Source of the DNA: CAZMPJ01 sp964568455
Lineage (GTDB): Bacteria; Margulisbacteria; WOR-1; O2-12-FULL-45-9
Direction: 5' to 3'
Assembly: GCA_964568455.1 (NCBI GenBank)
Contig: CAZMPJ010000006.1
Coordinates: 1 to 64,000 of the forward strand
DNA: 64,000 nucleotides
This document shows, in pieces, positions 41,911-49,686 of this stretch; within the stretch, counting starts at the first letter, position 1, and every line of letters begins with the position of its first letter. A model generated the notes under the pieces. The model was not told the DNA's origin. It saw only the letters and a list, made by a program, of their open reading frames with translations, and searched no databases. Both the position numbers and the translations under genes were made by a program.

Positions 41911-42022
41911 AAAGACTCCTCCTTTCTATTAATAGATATAGCAATCTTATTACCAGGCCTATTCAAGCGTGAAATGGCTAAAAAGAAGAAAAAAAGTGAC
42001 TAAATATGGTCAGTTTTGTCAT

Positions 42023-42055
42023 AAAAAAAGACCCCGTAAAAAATACAGGGCCTTT
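42023..42055 (-). terminator. Terminator of the RRM gene
   Basis: On the minus strand AAAGGCCCTGT and ACGGGGTCTTT form an 11-bp stem (two wobble pairs) with a 7-nt loop, followed by a seven-T run, 25 bp after the stop codon. Confidence 0.85.
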
Positions 42056-42079
42056 AATTTAAATTAATGTAATCTACAA

Positions 42080-42343
42080 TTACATTCTGGGGCCTTGGGT
42101 CTTAGGTTTAGCTTCGTTAACAGTAACTTTTCGGCCGCTCCACTCAACTTCGTTCATGCCGGCAATCGCTTTAGCGGCTTCTTCATCATTTTCCATATCG
42201 ACAAAGCCAAAACCTCTAGATCTCCCAGAAAACTTATCAGTAATAATCCTAGCGCCAGTAACAACTCCGAACTCAGAAAACTTATTCTTAAGCTCTTCGT
42301 CATTTATTGACCAAGGAAGATTACCAACGAATAAACTTTTCAT
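42080..42343 (-). CDS. RRM-type RNA-binding protein
   Basis: This 87-residue single RRM protein has RNP2 (SLFVGNLPW) at the start and RNP1 (SRGFGFVDM) in the middle, with a short basic tail ending TQGPRM. Bacterial stand-alone RRM proteins resemble the cyanobacterial Rbp family, often cold-induced and thought to act as RNA chaperones. AAGGAT serves as the ribosome site. A ~130-nt structured leader with promoter TTGACA-17-CATAAT (42481-42509) and a strong terminator make it a separate transcription unit. Confidence 0.92.
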   Translation of the reverse strand: MKSLFVGNLPWSINDEELKNKFSEFGVVTGARIITDKFSGRSRGFGFVDMENDEEAAKAIAGMNEVEWSGRKVTVNEAKPKTQGPRM

Positions 42344-42379
42344 TAAAAGGTATCCTTAGGTAAATTAATTTGTTCTGCT

Positions 42380-42460
42380 ATTAATGGAAACCGGGGGACC
42401 AAACAAGTGAGGTCCGAGGTGACATAAGATGCAGATTCTTTTGTTCTTGAAACCATTAAT
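42380..42460 (-). promoter_or_regulatory. Structured 5' leader of the RRM gene
   Basis: An outer inverted repeat ATTAATGG (42380-42387) / CCATTAAT (42453-42460) encloses a hairpin GGACC/GGTCC (42396-42400 / 42411-42415). It lies between the predicted transcription start (~42474) and the start codon. It could be a thermosensor or autoregulatory site; no known riboswitch is recognised. Confidence 0.55.
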
Positions 42461-42480
42461 TTCGACCTTTTCCTGATATT

Positions 42481-42509
42481 ATTATGAAACACCCAGGTGG
42501 CATTGTCAA
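42481..42509 (-). promoter_or_regulatory. Promoter of the RRM gene
   Basis: On the minus strand TTGACA (42504-42509), 17 bp, CATAAT (42481-42486). The -35 overlaps the stop codon region of the upstream serine hydrolase gene. Confidence 0.7.
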
Positions 42510-43618
42510 CTGATTATTTTCACAACCTCTTTTAATATCTCAAGAGTTGCATCGCCATCCTGCGGTTGGGTATTAAGCATAAAGAGAATAATAGCCCCGG
42601 TTTTAGGATTATACATGGCCAAGTTAACAAAACCAGGCAAACCACCATTATGCCCTACAAAACCATTATAAGTGAAAACGCCTAAACCATATTCAAAATT
42701 CTTAGCCTTGGCACTCATGGCCACCCAATCATTAAGTCTTGCTTCTTGTACCTTAGGCGAAAGAAAAGTGCCGTCAGAAATAGCTTTAATATATTTTTTC
42801 ATGTCATACATATTAGAGATCATGCCCCCGGCAGACCAAGCCCAGGAAACATTCTGATCAGTCCAGTCAACTAATTTGCCGTCTTCCAACATATAACCAT
42901 GCGTATGTTTACCGTGGATGACATTGTCTGACGGAAAATAAGTATGCTTAAGCCCTAATTTTTTAATAATGCGATTTTCATATTCGTCACGCAAACGATT
43001 ACCAGTAACTTTTTCAATAATTAATCCTAAAAGGATATAATTAGTATTGGAATAATGAAAACCCTTGCCCGGTCGAAAATATGAACGGTGGTCAATACCA
43101 GCATCCAGTAAAAATTCCGGAGCATAATATTTAAAACGGTTTGTCATAAAATCTTCGCCCAGCCAATCAAGCTCAGTATAATTGTATAAGCCGCTGGTCA
43201 TGTTCAATAGCTCTTTAATAGTAATATTGTGGCTGCCAGGAAAAGGCTCAAACTTGCTCACTGGGTCATCCAGCGAAAGTTTTCCTTCATCAATCAGCTG
43301 CAAAACAATCGTAGCGGTAAAAGTTTTAGTCATGCTGCCAATACGAAAGAGATCATGAGTATTCATCTTTTGTTTAGTTGCAACGTCAGCTAGCCCTTTA
43401 GCCTTTACAAAAGCACCTTGTCCTGGAATCCAGATCCCCATCGTCATGCCAGGAGTTTGGTATTTTTTCAAAGAATCTTCCATCAGCTGATCAAGTTGTT
43501 CAACCGTTTCTGGCTCCAAAGTCGTTATTGTATCGGAAGAGAAATTAAGGTGAGCCCAGATAATAGTTAAAAACACCACAATAGCTATTAAAATCGACAG
43601 AGATATTTTTTTAATCAT
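42506..43618 (-). CDS. Serine hydrolase, class C beta-lactamase / DD-peptidase fold
   Basis: This 370-residue protein has an N-terminal membrane signal (ISLSILIAIVVFLTIIWAHL) and the penicillin-recognising fold: IGSMTKTFTATIVLQL (SxxK, Ser near residue 94), FHYSNTNYILLG (YxN) and GHNGGLPGF in the KTG position. It probably acts on D-amino-acid peptides or esters in the envelope; resistance function cannot be inferred. GGAG precedes the ATG. It is downstream of the TMEM175 gene by 8 bp. Confidence 0.87.
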   Translation of the reverse strand: MIKKISLSILIAIVVFLTIIWAHLNFSSDTITTLEPETVEQLDQLMEDSLKKYQTPGMTMGIWIPGQGAFVKAKGLADVATKQKMNTHDLFRIGSMTKTFTATIVLQLIDEGKLSLDDPVSKFEPFPGSHNITIKELLNMTSGLYNYTELDWLGEDFMTNRFKYYAPEFLLDAGIDHRSYFRPGKGFHYSNTNYILLGLIIEKVTGNRLRDEYENRIIKKLGLKHTYFPSDNVIHGKHTHGYMLEDGKLVDWTDQNVSWAWSAGGMISNMYDMKKYIKAISDGTFLSPKVQEARLNDWVAMSAKAKNFEYGLGVFTYNGFVGHNGGLPGFVNLAMYNPKTGAIILFMLNTQPQDGDATLEILKEVVKIIS

Positions 43619-43626
43619 TTTTCTCC

Positions 43627-44235
43627 TTAATACCTAAGTGGTGGAAGTAAAAGCAGCAGCGGAATTAACAAAAAAGCTTCGGAGCTGTGAGCAGGAACAA
43701 CAAAAGTTAAGCCCATAGACAGCAAGGCAACCGCAGGAAAAACTAAACTCCTCAAAGTCGCTTTTTTAATTTCCTTCTCAGGCATTTCCCTATCTATTAA
43801 GCGATGTTTATACGACGAGTAAACCCAGTTTAAGAAAAATAATAGCCCAATTATAAATAAATTAGTACTAAAGAAAAACTCTGCTAAGCTATCTCCACGA
43901 AAATCACCAACCAACGAAGTAGAAAAAGGCACTAAAGCAATGAACAACAAGATTATAATATTAATCCAAAGATGGATGCGATTTGTGCGCTGGATAGAAT
44001 GGAACTGGACATGATGAATCACCCAAAATACAGCCAAAAGAATAAAACTTAAAGCGTAATTATAAAACACATACCATTGAGAAAATAAAAGATTGTCCAG
44101 TTGCTGCTCTGTCATACCCCTACTTATTTGGGGAAGCTCTAAAGTCAAAACCAAAAGTGTCATAGCAATAGCAAAAACACCGTCGGTTAAAGATTCAATC
44201 CTTTTAGTAGTTAAACCCGGGTCAGTATTTGGCAT
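43627..44235 (-). CDS. TMEM175-family (DUF1211) membrane protein
   Basis: This 202-residue protein begins TKRIESLTDGVFAIAMTLLVLTLELP, the signature of TMEM175, in which the RxxxFSD-like first helix lines a potassium channel. Six hydrophobic segments are visible. Its ATG overlaps the stop of the subtilase gene by 1 bp, suggesting coupled translation. Probably a potassium-permeable channel, by family knowledge. Confidence 0.88.
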   Translation of the reverse strand: MPNTDPGLTTKRIESLTDGVFAIAMTLLVLTLELPQISRGMTEQQLDNLLFSQWYVFYNYALSFILLAVFWVIHHVQFHSIQRTNRIHLWINIIILLFIALVPFSTSLVGDFRGDSLAEFFFSTNLFIIGLLFFLNWVYSSYKHRLIDREMPEKEIKKATLRSLVFPAVALLSMGLTFVVPAHSSEAFLLIPLLLLLPPLRY

Positions 44236-46529
44236 TAATAATATTCTACCTCTAAATAAGGTTTATTGGAACTAGAATCATCTGATTTAAAATAAACAAC
44301 ATTTGAAGTACTTAAGTTAGTTGAAATATAAGCTAAACCATTATTAGTAGTTGTACCATCTACCCAGGCCTGTACCGCTTCTGTAATATCAATGCTAACC
44401 CATCCGCCAATATCGGCATCGGTAAATGTCTGTTGCGCTACATAAGCACCAGTTGTAGACGGCCGAGTATTATAAGTTACAGTTGATTCATCCCAGCTTG
44501 AATCAACATTATAAAACCGAACAGTTGGATCACTTTGGGTAACATTGGTCACATAAAATTTCATAAGCGCACTATCAATAGTAGAACTGGAAGGGATATT
44601 AGAAACATCATATTTAATTAAGCCAATAATATCAGAAGCAAATTTACCACACCAGGTATATGTTTGGCCATCATAATTTAAACCACTAGAATTTACTTGA
44701 TTATTACTACTCAACACATAGGTATTGCTAGAAGCAGTAATGGTAGCACTTTCATTTGCTGAAATGGTGGTTGTAGTACTAGTAGTAGAAGTAGTACTTA
44801 CTGAACTAAAATTAACCTCCATAGTATAATCATCACCAGCACTAATTCGCAAAAGCGTACTTGATGTTGCAGCACTATAACCGGTTTTAGTTAGTTTAAA
44901 TTTATAGGTTAAGCTAGTACCAGAATCAACCACAATACGAGCGATGCCTTGTGAATTTGTGGTTTTTCCAGTATCAGAATAAGTACTACCTCCATTTGAG
45001 CTAAAATAAACTTTTGCTCCAGAAAGATTAGAGCTAATTACCACCACTGCCTTGCTCATTTTTTCACAAACACCAAGCAAAGCTTTATAAGCATTTAATT
45101 TGTACCCCATACTTTTATCGGTGGAAAGAGAATCTGTGTAACTAGAAGATTTTAAAATGGATTTTACCTCTGCCACAGTTAAATCATAACCATGTTTGTC
45201 TGCCAGAGAAAACATTAAAGAAATTGTCCCGGTCACAAAAGGAGCAGCCACTGATGTGCCATTGACTGGAGTAAAAGTAAATTTAGGGTTATCAAGAGTA
45301 TAAACACTTTCACCTGGTGCAGCAATATCAACAGTTGAACCATAGTTGCTACCTTCAGCTGCGGTGAGATAGTAGCGGGCATCACTACTATCTATGCCAC
45401 CAACAGATATAACTGAATCATAGTCAGCAGTTAAACATGACGGATAATGCCCTGCACCATCATTATTAGTATTACCAGCAGAGGTAACAATCATAATATT
45501 TTTACTTTCGGCTAAAGCGGCCAAAGCTTTAAATTGGTCAATATGCGGTTGGTTATTAGCAAAAACTAAAAATCGCGGCCGCAAAAAACTACCAGTGCTG
45601 CAGTTAATTACTTTTACGCCATTATAAATTGCAGTAGATAAAGCGTTAATATAAGTTTGGCAGTCAGCCTCACCAGATGAAGCACGGAAAGGATAAAACC
45701 AGGAATTCCAATTCATGCCTGCCATATAATTACTATTATTTCCTTTAGCGACAATAATACCCGCTACCCTAATAGCATGATGATCGCTATTATCTGAAGA
45801 ATAACCATTTTCCGTGTCTACGGTTGGGTCATCGTCATTATCAATCCGATCAGAACCCGCAGCAAATTGAAGACGAGAAGAGTCTATTTCATTTTGGAAA
45901 TTAGTTCTGGTTGTACCGCTTAAAGCTGTTCCTCCGCGATAAAGACCATTATCAATCATGCCAATGGTAACTGAAGTTTCACCTGTGGTTAAATCCCAAG
46001 CTGCTTCTGCTGAAATAGCAATAAACATCCAATTATAATCACTATCATTATAATATTCATCATTAGGAGTTAATTCTAAATACAAAATCGGATTAGTCCC
46101 AGCCGCGTCAATTACGCTGGAAGAATCTAGCGTATTAGCAAAAACTTGAGCACTGGTTCCCGAAGGAACTGAGATTTGATAAGCGCCAGTATAAGAATTA
46201 GAGCCAATAATAGAACCACCTTCTGTCGCAAGCAAAGTCTCTAAATCTGATTGGGTTTGGCCTGAAGCAAGGGTAACAACTACCTGATTATTCATGACTT
46301 CCTGAGTAGCACTAACTCCTGATTCATAAGTAACTAAAATAGTAGTAACATTTTCTTCTCTAAAGGTAGGATTACTAATACTAATAGTGGTTGAAGTTGT
46401 GCTAGTAGTTGTAGTAGCAGCATCTCCACCCGAGCTACCGCAACCAATGGGAAGGGAAAGAAGCATTGGAATTAAAGCAATAAAAATCAAAGCAATTAAA
46501 ACATGTGGTCTATTTTTCATAAAAGACAC
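44235..46529 (-). CDS. Subtilase-family lipoprotein with C-terminal DNRLRE domain
   Basis: This 764-residue protein has a lipoprotein signal (LPIGCGSS) and a Thr/Ser tract, a propeptide-like region, then an S8 domain. The Asp is in IGMIDNGLYRG (~188), the His in SDHHAIRVAGIIVA (~249, where the usual HGTHVAG is HAIRVAG), the oxyanion Asn in TSAGNTNND, and the Ser in NGTSVAAPFVTG (~423). A Thr/Ser linker and a DNRLRE-type beta domain (SWDESTVTYNTRPS, VSIDITEAVQAWVDG) follow. Likely a surface protease. Confidence 0.88.
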   Translation of the reverse strand: MSFMKNRPHVLIALIFIALIPMLLSLPIGCGSSGGDAATTTTSTTSTTISISNPTFREENVTTILVTYESGVSATQEVMNNQVVVTLASGQTQSDLETLLATEGGSIIGSNSYTGAYQISVPSGTSAQVFANTLDSSSVIDAAGTNPILYLELTPNDEYYNDSDYNWMFIAISAEAAWDLTTGETSVTIGMIDNGLYRGGTALSGTTRTNFQNEIDSSRLQFAAGSDRIDNDDDPTVDTENGYSSDNSDHHAIRVAGIIVAKGNNSNYMAGMNWNSWFYPFRASSGEADCQTYINALSTAIYNGVKVINCSTGSFLRPRFLVFANNQPHIDQFKALAALAESKNIMIVTSAGNTNNDGAGHYPSCLTADYDSVISVGGIDSSDARYYLTAAEGSNYGSTVDIAAPGESVYTLDNPKFTFTPVNGTSVAAPFVTGTISLMFSLADKHGYDLTVAEVKSILKSSSYTDSLSTDKSMGYKLNAYKALLGVCEKMSKAVVVISSNLSGAKVYFSSNGGSTYSDTGKTTNSQGIARIVVDSGTSLTYKFKLTKTGYSAATSSTLLRISAGDDYTMEVNFSSVSTTSTTSTTTTISANESATITASSNTYVLSSNNQVNSSGLNYDGQTYTWCGKFASDIIGLIKYDVSNIPSSSTIDSALMKFYVTNVTQSDPTVRFYNVDSSWDESTVTYNTRPSTTGAYVAQQTFTDADIGGWVSIDITEAVQAWVDGTTTNNGLAYISTNLSTSNVVYFKSDDSSSNKPYLEVEYY

Positions 46530-46594
46530 CTCTTAAAGGTAATTATACTCTCATGAAAATCAAATTCAAGAAGAAACTAAAGTAAATTAACTTC

Positions 46595-47596
46595 TCAGGG
46601 TAAAGTGTAGTCATAGTCTAAATCATCAACAAAAGGTAATCTTAATCGATTATGAAAAGTAACTTCCGTACCATAAAAACCCTCTTTTACCCCCAACCAA
46701 GCAATCGGCCAATGTTCATCCATTGTATCTTCGCTAGTTAAATCCCTTTCCCAATCATAAACAGCTCGAGTATTATCAAAAAAATCATCCAACTCAGGAT
46801 AAGCGCGTCTGACTAAGCCTTCCACACTAAGATCGTTTCCTAACCAGCCTAGCTCAACTGCTTTTTTCTGAGCAGCGCTTATCGCTTGATCAAAAAGATC
46901 TCTATAGGCTCCAGCATGAGCAACAATCCGCTCGGCAAATTCTCCTGGCTGCATACCAATAGTGATAGCAGGATCTTGTTTTATGGCAGCAGTTAAGCGC
47001 GGAACAGACAAGGAAAATTGCCGTTGAATTTCTGGAGGGATACGCTGATCACCAAGAGGTTTTAAGCCCATAAGCCCAACCTGAAAAGCTGTTACTCCTC
47101 GCACACTCATATTAACACCTTCTATGATTTGTCCAACTATTTTAGTCAGAGAAAATTCAGCTGTTTCTGGAGAAAAAAAGATTCTGGTTAGAGAAAGTTC
47201 GCTATGAGCTAAAGCAGTGGCTCCACCACTAAGCTTGGCTGTTGTTCTAAAAAAATGACGCCTACTCATACCAAAATCCCGTGCTAAAAATTCACCAGCA
47301 TCTCTAATTATCATATCCCTCAAAGAGGTCGCCACCGGTTGCAGACCTTCCATTTCATGTAAAACTGTTAATGCCAGTAAATCTCTTTCAGAACATTTTT
47401 TAATTGCTCGCACCAAATCTCTTCCTGGCCTATCTAAATTAAGCGTAGTTAACAAACACAAATCAGCTATAAGGAAATCTAATTTTTTCTTCCCTAATTC
47501 CAAAGCCTCCTGTGATAGTCTATTAACCTGAGAAGTGGTCATCCTCTTCCCAAACATAGTCTGAATAGCTTGTGACAAGATTCTAGTGATTCTCAT
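46595..47596 (-). CDS. Unknown protein linked to two kinases, with internal SRRHFF motif
   Basis: I do not recognise this 333-residue protein. It is helical in the first half. At about residue 113 it has MSRRHFFRTTAKLSGGATAL, which looks like a twin-arginine signal (S-R-R-x-F-F then a weakly hydrophobic stretch); a start at that Met would make it a Tat-like exported protein. The second half ends with acidic and aromatic residues. Its start overlaps the kinase gene by 4 bp, so it is the last gene of the three-gene kinase operon and a possible target or partner. Confidence 0.6.
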   Translation of the reverse strand: MRITRILSQAIQTMFGKRMTTSQVNRLSQEALELGKKKLDFLIADLCLLTTLNLDRPGRDLVRAIKKCSERDLLALTVLHEMEGLQPVATSLRDMIIRDAGEFLARDFGMSRRHFFRTTAKLSGGATALAHSELSLTRIFFSPETAEFSLTKIVGQIIEGVNMSVRGVTAFQVGLMGLKPLGDQRIPPEIQRQFSLSVPRLTAAIKQDPAITIGMQPGEFAERIVAHAGAYRDLFDQAISAAQKKAVELGWLGNDLSVEGLVRRAYPELDDFFDNTRAVYDWERDLTSEDTMDEHWPIAWLGVKEGFYGTEVTFHNRLRLPFVDDLDYDYTLP

Positions 47597-48507
47597 CCCG
47601 CTAACTCCCTCCTCACTTCTTCAAAATCCCGCATAAACTCCTGTGGGTCAGAGATGCGATCTTTAATATCTTTTGTGCAATTTTTTAAAAGAAATTCTCG
47701 TAAAGGTTCAGGAATCATAGAATTACTAAATATTTGCGCGTAATCTATATTGTCAAACGCCGCTGCATCAATTTTCTGCCCCTTAAAATGCTTGTTAAAC
47801 GACCTACCCATTACTAAAGTGTATATAGTAATACCCATAGCATAAAAATCTCTGCGATGATCCGGAAAATGGCCAAGAAAAGCTTCACGAGGCAAATACG
47901 GCGGGGACCCATCTAATCTTCGTGCTGGTATAATACCAGCAGCGTATAATGCTCCGATTTGAAAATCAAATATTTTCCAAAGCTGCTCTGTAACCTCCAT
48001 GATATTATCCGGTTTAATATCTCCATGCAGTCTACCATTATGCCACAAAGGCAATAGAGCCTGCGCAATTCCAAACATGTGATTAACAACTTGTATAGGA
48101 TTCAGGCCTTCATGAATTCCAGCCATACGTCGCTCCAGCCGCGTTAAATCAAGCAATCCTCGCCCCTCAATCACATCAGCCAAAGTCCTCCCCTCCATAA
48201 ATTCCATAGCAAAATAACCAACTTCTATTGGTCCAGCTAAGCCAATCTTAAACATATTGTCATCTGCCGGCCCAGTATATATTGCTCTTGAATTTTCATC
48301 AATTTTTACAACGTTTGGGTGGATTATCCTATTGTCACAAATAAAATCATGTTCCGGCCAAACCAGCTTTCTTTCTCCCAACTTAATTACTTCATTACTA
48401 TCAGTTTTATATAAAATCATACCTGTGTTTCTTCGCCTAGCAAGACACTCAACAGGAGTACGAGATCCTATTCTTGCTGGTAAAGCTGGATATGTTCGCA
48501 TTTTCAT
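47593..48507 (-). CDS. Atypical Ser/Thr protein kinase (HGDIKPDN, DFQ)
   Basis: This 304-residue protein keeps a kinase C-lobe: GYFAMEFMEGRTLADVIEG (hinge), GRLHGDIKPDNIM (catalytic loop, ~160, HGD instead of HRD), IFDFQIG (DFG changed to DFQ), LPREAF (APE-like), DFYAMGITIYTLVMG. The N-lobe is short, with VIKLGE as the possible ATP-lysine strand and no glycine-rich loop seen. It may still bind nucleotide. It lacks membrane spans and lies 1 bp after the other kinase gene. Confidence 0.78.
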   Translation of the reverse strand: MKMRTYPALPARIGSRTPVECLARRRNTGMILYKTDSNEVIKLGERKLVWPEHDFICDNRIIHPNVVKIDENSRAIYTGPADDNMFKIGLAGPIEVGYFAMEFMEGRTLADVIEGRGLLDLTRLERRMAGIHEGLNPIQVVNHMFGIAQALLPLWHNGRLHGDIKPDNIMEVTEQLWKIFDFQIGALYAAGIIPARRLDGSPPYLPREAFLGHFPDHRRDFYAMGITIYTLVMGRSFNKHFKGQKIDAAAFDNIDYAQIFSNSMIPEPLREFLLKNCTKDIKDRISDPQEFMRDFEEVRRELAG

Positions 48508-48508
48508 C

Positions 48509-49315
48509 TCACTCCCACCTAATATCCTTTAACAAGGCAAATCTTTCCATAAATTCAAGGGGATCCTTAATGCGTAGGCTTAAATCACTACCACAACATC
48601 TTTTTAATAGGTTTTTAAAAGCTCTAGGAAATCCAATAATTAAAGGATGAGCAAAATCATCAACAATGCTTGAAACATAACCTTGGCTTTCTGTTAAAAC
48701 ATGCGAACCCACCATTGATTCTAGGGCTATAACCCCTAAAGCATAAAAATCTATTTGAGGAGAAGGAACATAATCTGGATCATAGCCAGGAAACCTTTCA
48801 GGTGCGGCATAAGCAAAAATACTAGGAATACCATAAGCATCACAAACTCCTGCCTGATACTGAGCTGTAGAATGAAAATCGTAAAGCACCCACCCCCTAT
48901 CATTGTGAACAATCACGTTTGAGGGCTGTATATCACCATGTTGTAAATTTGCCTTCCACACAGGAAGAAGACCTTGGGCAATCGATAAAATTTGATTAAT
49001 AACTTCAATATAGTTAATGGCTCCAACTTGTATTAAATGATCATGTAAAGTTGAACCTTCAAGTAATTCGACCACAACATAGCCAAGTCCTTTGTGCTTA
49101 CCACAAGAAACTGCCTCAACAATGCTTGGATAGCCAGCAAGACGCAAAATCGCGTGTTCCACAAAAGGAACCGCACTATGCGCTTCATCAGCAGCAATTT
49201 TAACTACTACTTTTCTACCGGTACGCGAAAGACCTTCATAAACATCATTATAATGAGTAGCTGCAATAGTTTTTTGAATTCGATACGAACCTATCTTGAT
49301 TGGCATGTTTACCAT
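48509..49315 (-). CDS. Atypical Ser/Thr protein kinase (HGDIQPSN, DFH)
   Basis: This 268-residue kinase-like protein has an N-lobe (IGSYRIQKTIAATHYNDVYE, with the glycine loop lost, and VVVKIA with the lysine). The catalytic loop is NLQHGDIQPSNVIV (~127, where the usual catalytic-loop Lys is Gln), then YDFHSTA (DFG to DFH), AAPERF (APE) and DFYALGVIALESMVG. It is the first gene of the operon and shares organisation with the downstream kinase, suggesting ancient duplication. Confidence 0.8.
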   Translation of the reverse strand: MVNMPIKIGSYRIQKTIAATHYNDVYEGLSRTGRKVVVKIAADEAHSAVPFVEHAILRLAGYPSIVEAVSCGKHKGLGYVVVELLEGSTLHDHLIQVGAINYIEVINQILSIAQGLLPVWKANLQHGDIQPSNVIVHNDRGWVLYDFHSTAQYQAGVCDAYGIPSIFAYAAPERFPGYDPDYVPSPQIDFYALGVIALESMVGSHVLTESQGYVSSIVDDFAHPLIIGFPRAFKNLLKRCCGSDLSLRIKDPLEFMERFALLKDIRWE

Positions 49316-49350
49316 GCCTTTTTATCGTGAAGTTATGAGAAAAATTTCAG

Positions 49351-49668
49351 CTAAGCTTGGTTACGTAGTTCAAGTCCTAGAAAATAGCTCAATACAGTCC
49401 GCAGAACAATAATCGCGGCTAGCATGCCAATATCATTCCAATCCGGTCGGGTAATGGTTCGAATAATATCCGCAGCAATAAAAAATTCTAAGCCTAAAAT
49501 TAGATAAGAACCAAGTTTCTGCCGCATTTGGCGTTTTGATTGCGCGTCATCAGAAAAAAGATCAAACAAGAAATCTTTTAAAACAAATAAAATTCCCCAA
49601 ACAATTACTAACGTACCAACAATGCTAATCGCTCTAATCAACAACTGGATCAATTCAAAAAAGCCCAT
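49351..49668 (-). CDS. DUF1622 family membrane protein
   Basis: This 105-residue protein has three hydrophobic segments: AISIVGTLVIVWGILFVL, then LGSYLILGLEFFIAADIIR and IGMLAAIIVLRTVLSYFLG. The LGLEFFIAADI core with RTxLSYFLGxEL is the DUF1622 pattern. Function unknown. AAGGAGG precedes the ATG. It lies 18 bp after carB on the same strand and may be co-transcribed. Confidence 0.85.
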   Translation of the reverse strand: MGFFELIQLLIRAISIVGTLVIVWGILFVLKDFLFDLFSDDAQSKRQMRQKLGSYLILGLEFFIAADIIRTITRPDWNDIGMLAAIIVLRTVLSYFLGLELRNQA

Positions 49669-49686
49669 AATTATGTTCCTCCTTGT

